In this document: positions 6,171 to 6,771 of the stretch, in pieces
How positions within the stretch are numbered: position 1 is the first letter of the stretch
Layout of the letters: the number at the start of each line of letters is the position of its first letter
Source: Methanomicrobiaceae archaeon
GTDB lineage: Archaea > Halobacteriota > Methanomicrobia > Methanomicrobiales > Methanomicrobiaceae
Reading direction: 5' to 3'
Assembly (NCBI GenBank): GCA_030628325.1
Contig: DAOVRB010000055.1
Location: 1-6,771, forward strand
DNA: 6,771 nucleotides
The notes under the pieces: generated by a model
Databases searched by the model: none
What the model was told of the DNA's origin: nothing
What the model saw: only the letters and a program-made list of their open reading frames with translations
Made by a program: the position numbers and the translations under genes

Positions 6171-6177
6171 TTTACTG

Positions 6178-6771
6178 TTATTCAGGGGGCTGAACCTGTG
6201 CAGGCAGACCACCTTTGAAATAATTTTTAATACGCCTGTAATGATCTCTGAGCCTTTCATTCATCATAGGACGGACTTTTTTGGACGCTTTTCTGAAGTG
6301 ATCCTCATTCACATATGATTCTCCATCACGCATCGCAAACATCGCTGCCTCACGACAGAGATGTTCAATATCGGAACCTACATATCCATCCGTAAGCCCG
6401 GCCAACTCTTTAAGCAGATTATCTCTTACAGGATCCTTTAGTCTGAGATTCTGGTCTTTAAGCAGATTTATAACCGTCTTACGCCGTGCAGGAACAGAAA
6501 GAGGATTACCTACAGCCTCATAATCCACAGGTATCAGTAATTTCAAATCTTCTGGTTTGACAAAACCTTCTTCTCCGGCACCCGCTTTTAAAAATAGTTC
6601 TTCAAGACCGGTTTCATCCATACCTTCAGTAATACTCATAACCTCTTCAAGAGCAGATCCTTTGACAGGAATAAGCGCAGTGTGAATTTCAAAAATCTTT
6701 ATACGGTTCTTAAAATCAGGTTCTCCGATATACACAAGCCTGTCAAACCTCCCTGTCCTGAGAAGTGCAGG
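6178..6771 (-). CDS. Cdc48-type AAA ATPase, C-terminal part (cut by window edge)
   Basis: Partial gene; its beginning lies beyond the right edge. The 197 visible residues are the end of a AAA module. They open with PALLRTGRFDR (1-11), the arginine-finger segment of Cdc48/VAT proteins, then VYIGEPD and NRIKIFEIHT (22-31). The final part, LAGLTDGYVGSDIEHLCREA (123-142), YVNEDHF (153-159) and KKVRP (164-168), is a canonical Cdc48 helical lid. Such hexameric ATPases unfold or extract proteins for degradation. Between IHT and this lid lie about 85 extra residues, including LEEVMSITEGM (41-51), GLEELFLKAG (55-64) and FVKPEDLKLLI (70-80), which resemble a second, decayed lid. The tail ends QVQPPE, without the HbYX proteasome-docking motif of PAN. 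Earlier domains (N domain, D1, Walker A and B) are not visible, so full Cdc48 architecture is unproven. Confidence 0.92.
   Translation of the reverse strand, partial: PALLRTGRFDRLVYIGEPDFKNRIKIFEIHTALIPVKGSALEEVMSITEGMDETGLEELFLKAGAGEEGFVKPEDLKLLIPVDYEAVGNPLSVPARRKTVINLLKDQNLRLKDPVRDNLLKELAGLTDGYVGSDIEHLCREAAMFAMRDGESYVNEDHFRKASKKVRPMMNERLRDHYRRIKNYFKGGLPAQVQPPE

Larger units (their letters stand above)
6012..6177 (-). other. Spacer between AAA ATPase and synthetase
   Basis: Read on the - strand this 166-base spacer carries, in order, a T-rich tract after the AAA stop, three direct repeats, a TATA box and a short leader to the synthetase ATG. No small gene is supported. The order suggests that the synthetase is transcribed from its own regulated promoter and not simply by read-through. 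Confidence 0.55.

Noticed and set aside
6055..6318. 87-codon open frame on the + strand over the repeat array
   Set aside because: It runs through the direct repeats and then antisense to the conserved AAA lid; no start signal and no recognisable domain.

Overview
The window most likely comes from a methanogenic archaeon, probably of the order Methanomicrobiales; the species-level guess is inference. The support is an archaeal-type aspartyl-tRNA synthetase with the residues of the non-discriminating class, a folate-independent 'core' methionine synthase of the type found in methanogens, a KaiC/RAD55-like ATPase, a Cdc48-type AAA ATPase, A/T-rich TATA-like boxes instead of bacterial -35/-10 promoters, and starts without a strong Shine-Dalgarno sequence. 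Base composition looks moderately AT-rich and uniform. I see no tRNA, rRNA, CRISPR array, transposase or integrase.

Left half, + strand. After about 230 bases without a convincing gene come aspS (235-1524) and a 298-residue methionine synthase (1521-2417). Their stop and start overlap as ATGA, so they form an operon. A 134-base gap with a small dyad and a good TATA box leads to a membrane acyltransferase of the OafA/acyltransferase-3 family (2552-3553), probably a separate transcription unit.

Right half, - strand. Reading leftwards from the right edge: the C-terminal part of a Cdc48-type AAA ATPase (cut by the window edge, 6178-6771); a 150-base spacer with three direct repeats and a TATA box; an AMP-forming acyl-CoA synthetase (4479-6011); a 116-base gap; and a small RecA/KaiC-like protein whose Walker A motif has decayed (3748-4362). 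The two halves converge on a 194-base gap (3554-3747) holding a perfect 11-bp hairpin and a tandem 10-bp repeat, a likely bidirectional terminator.

The first two genes serve translation and methionine supply. The acyltransferase probably modifies a surface glycan or lipid. The synthetase and the KaiC-like gene could be co-expressed, but no shared pathway can be read from the sequence. No obvious new defence or mobile system is present. The items most worth a second look are: an apparent duplication of the helical lid in the AAA ATPase, with one decayed copy; the 23-24 bp spaced repeats upstream of the synthetase promoter; the catalytically odd KaiC-like protein; and the non-discriminating signature of AspRS.
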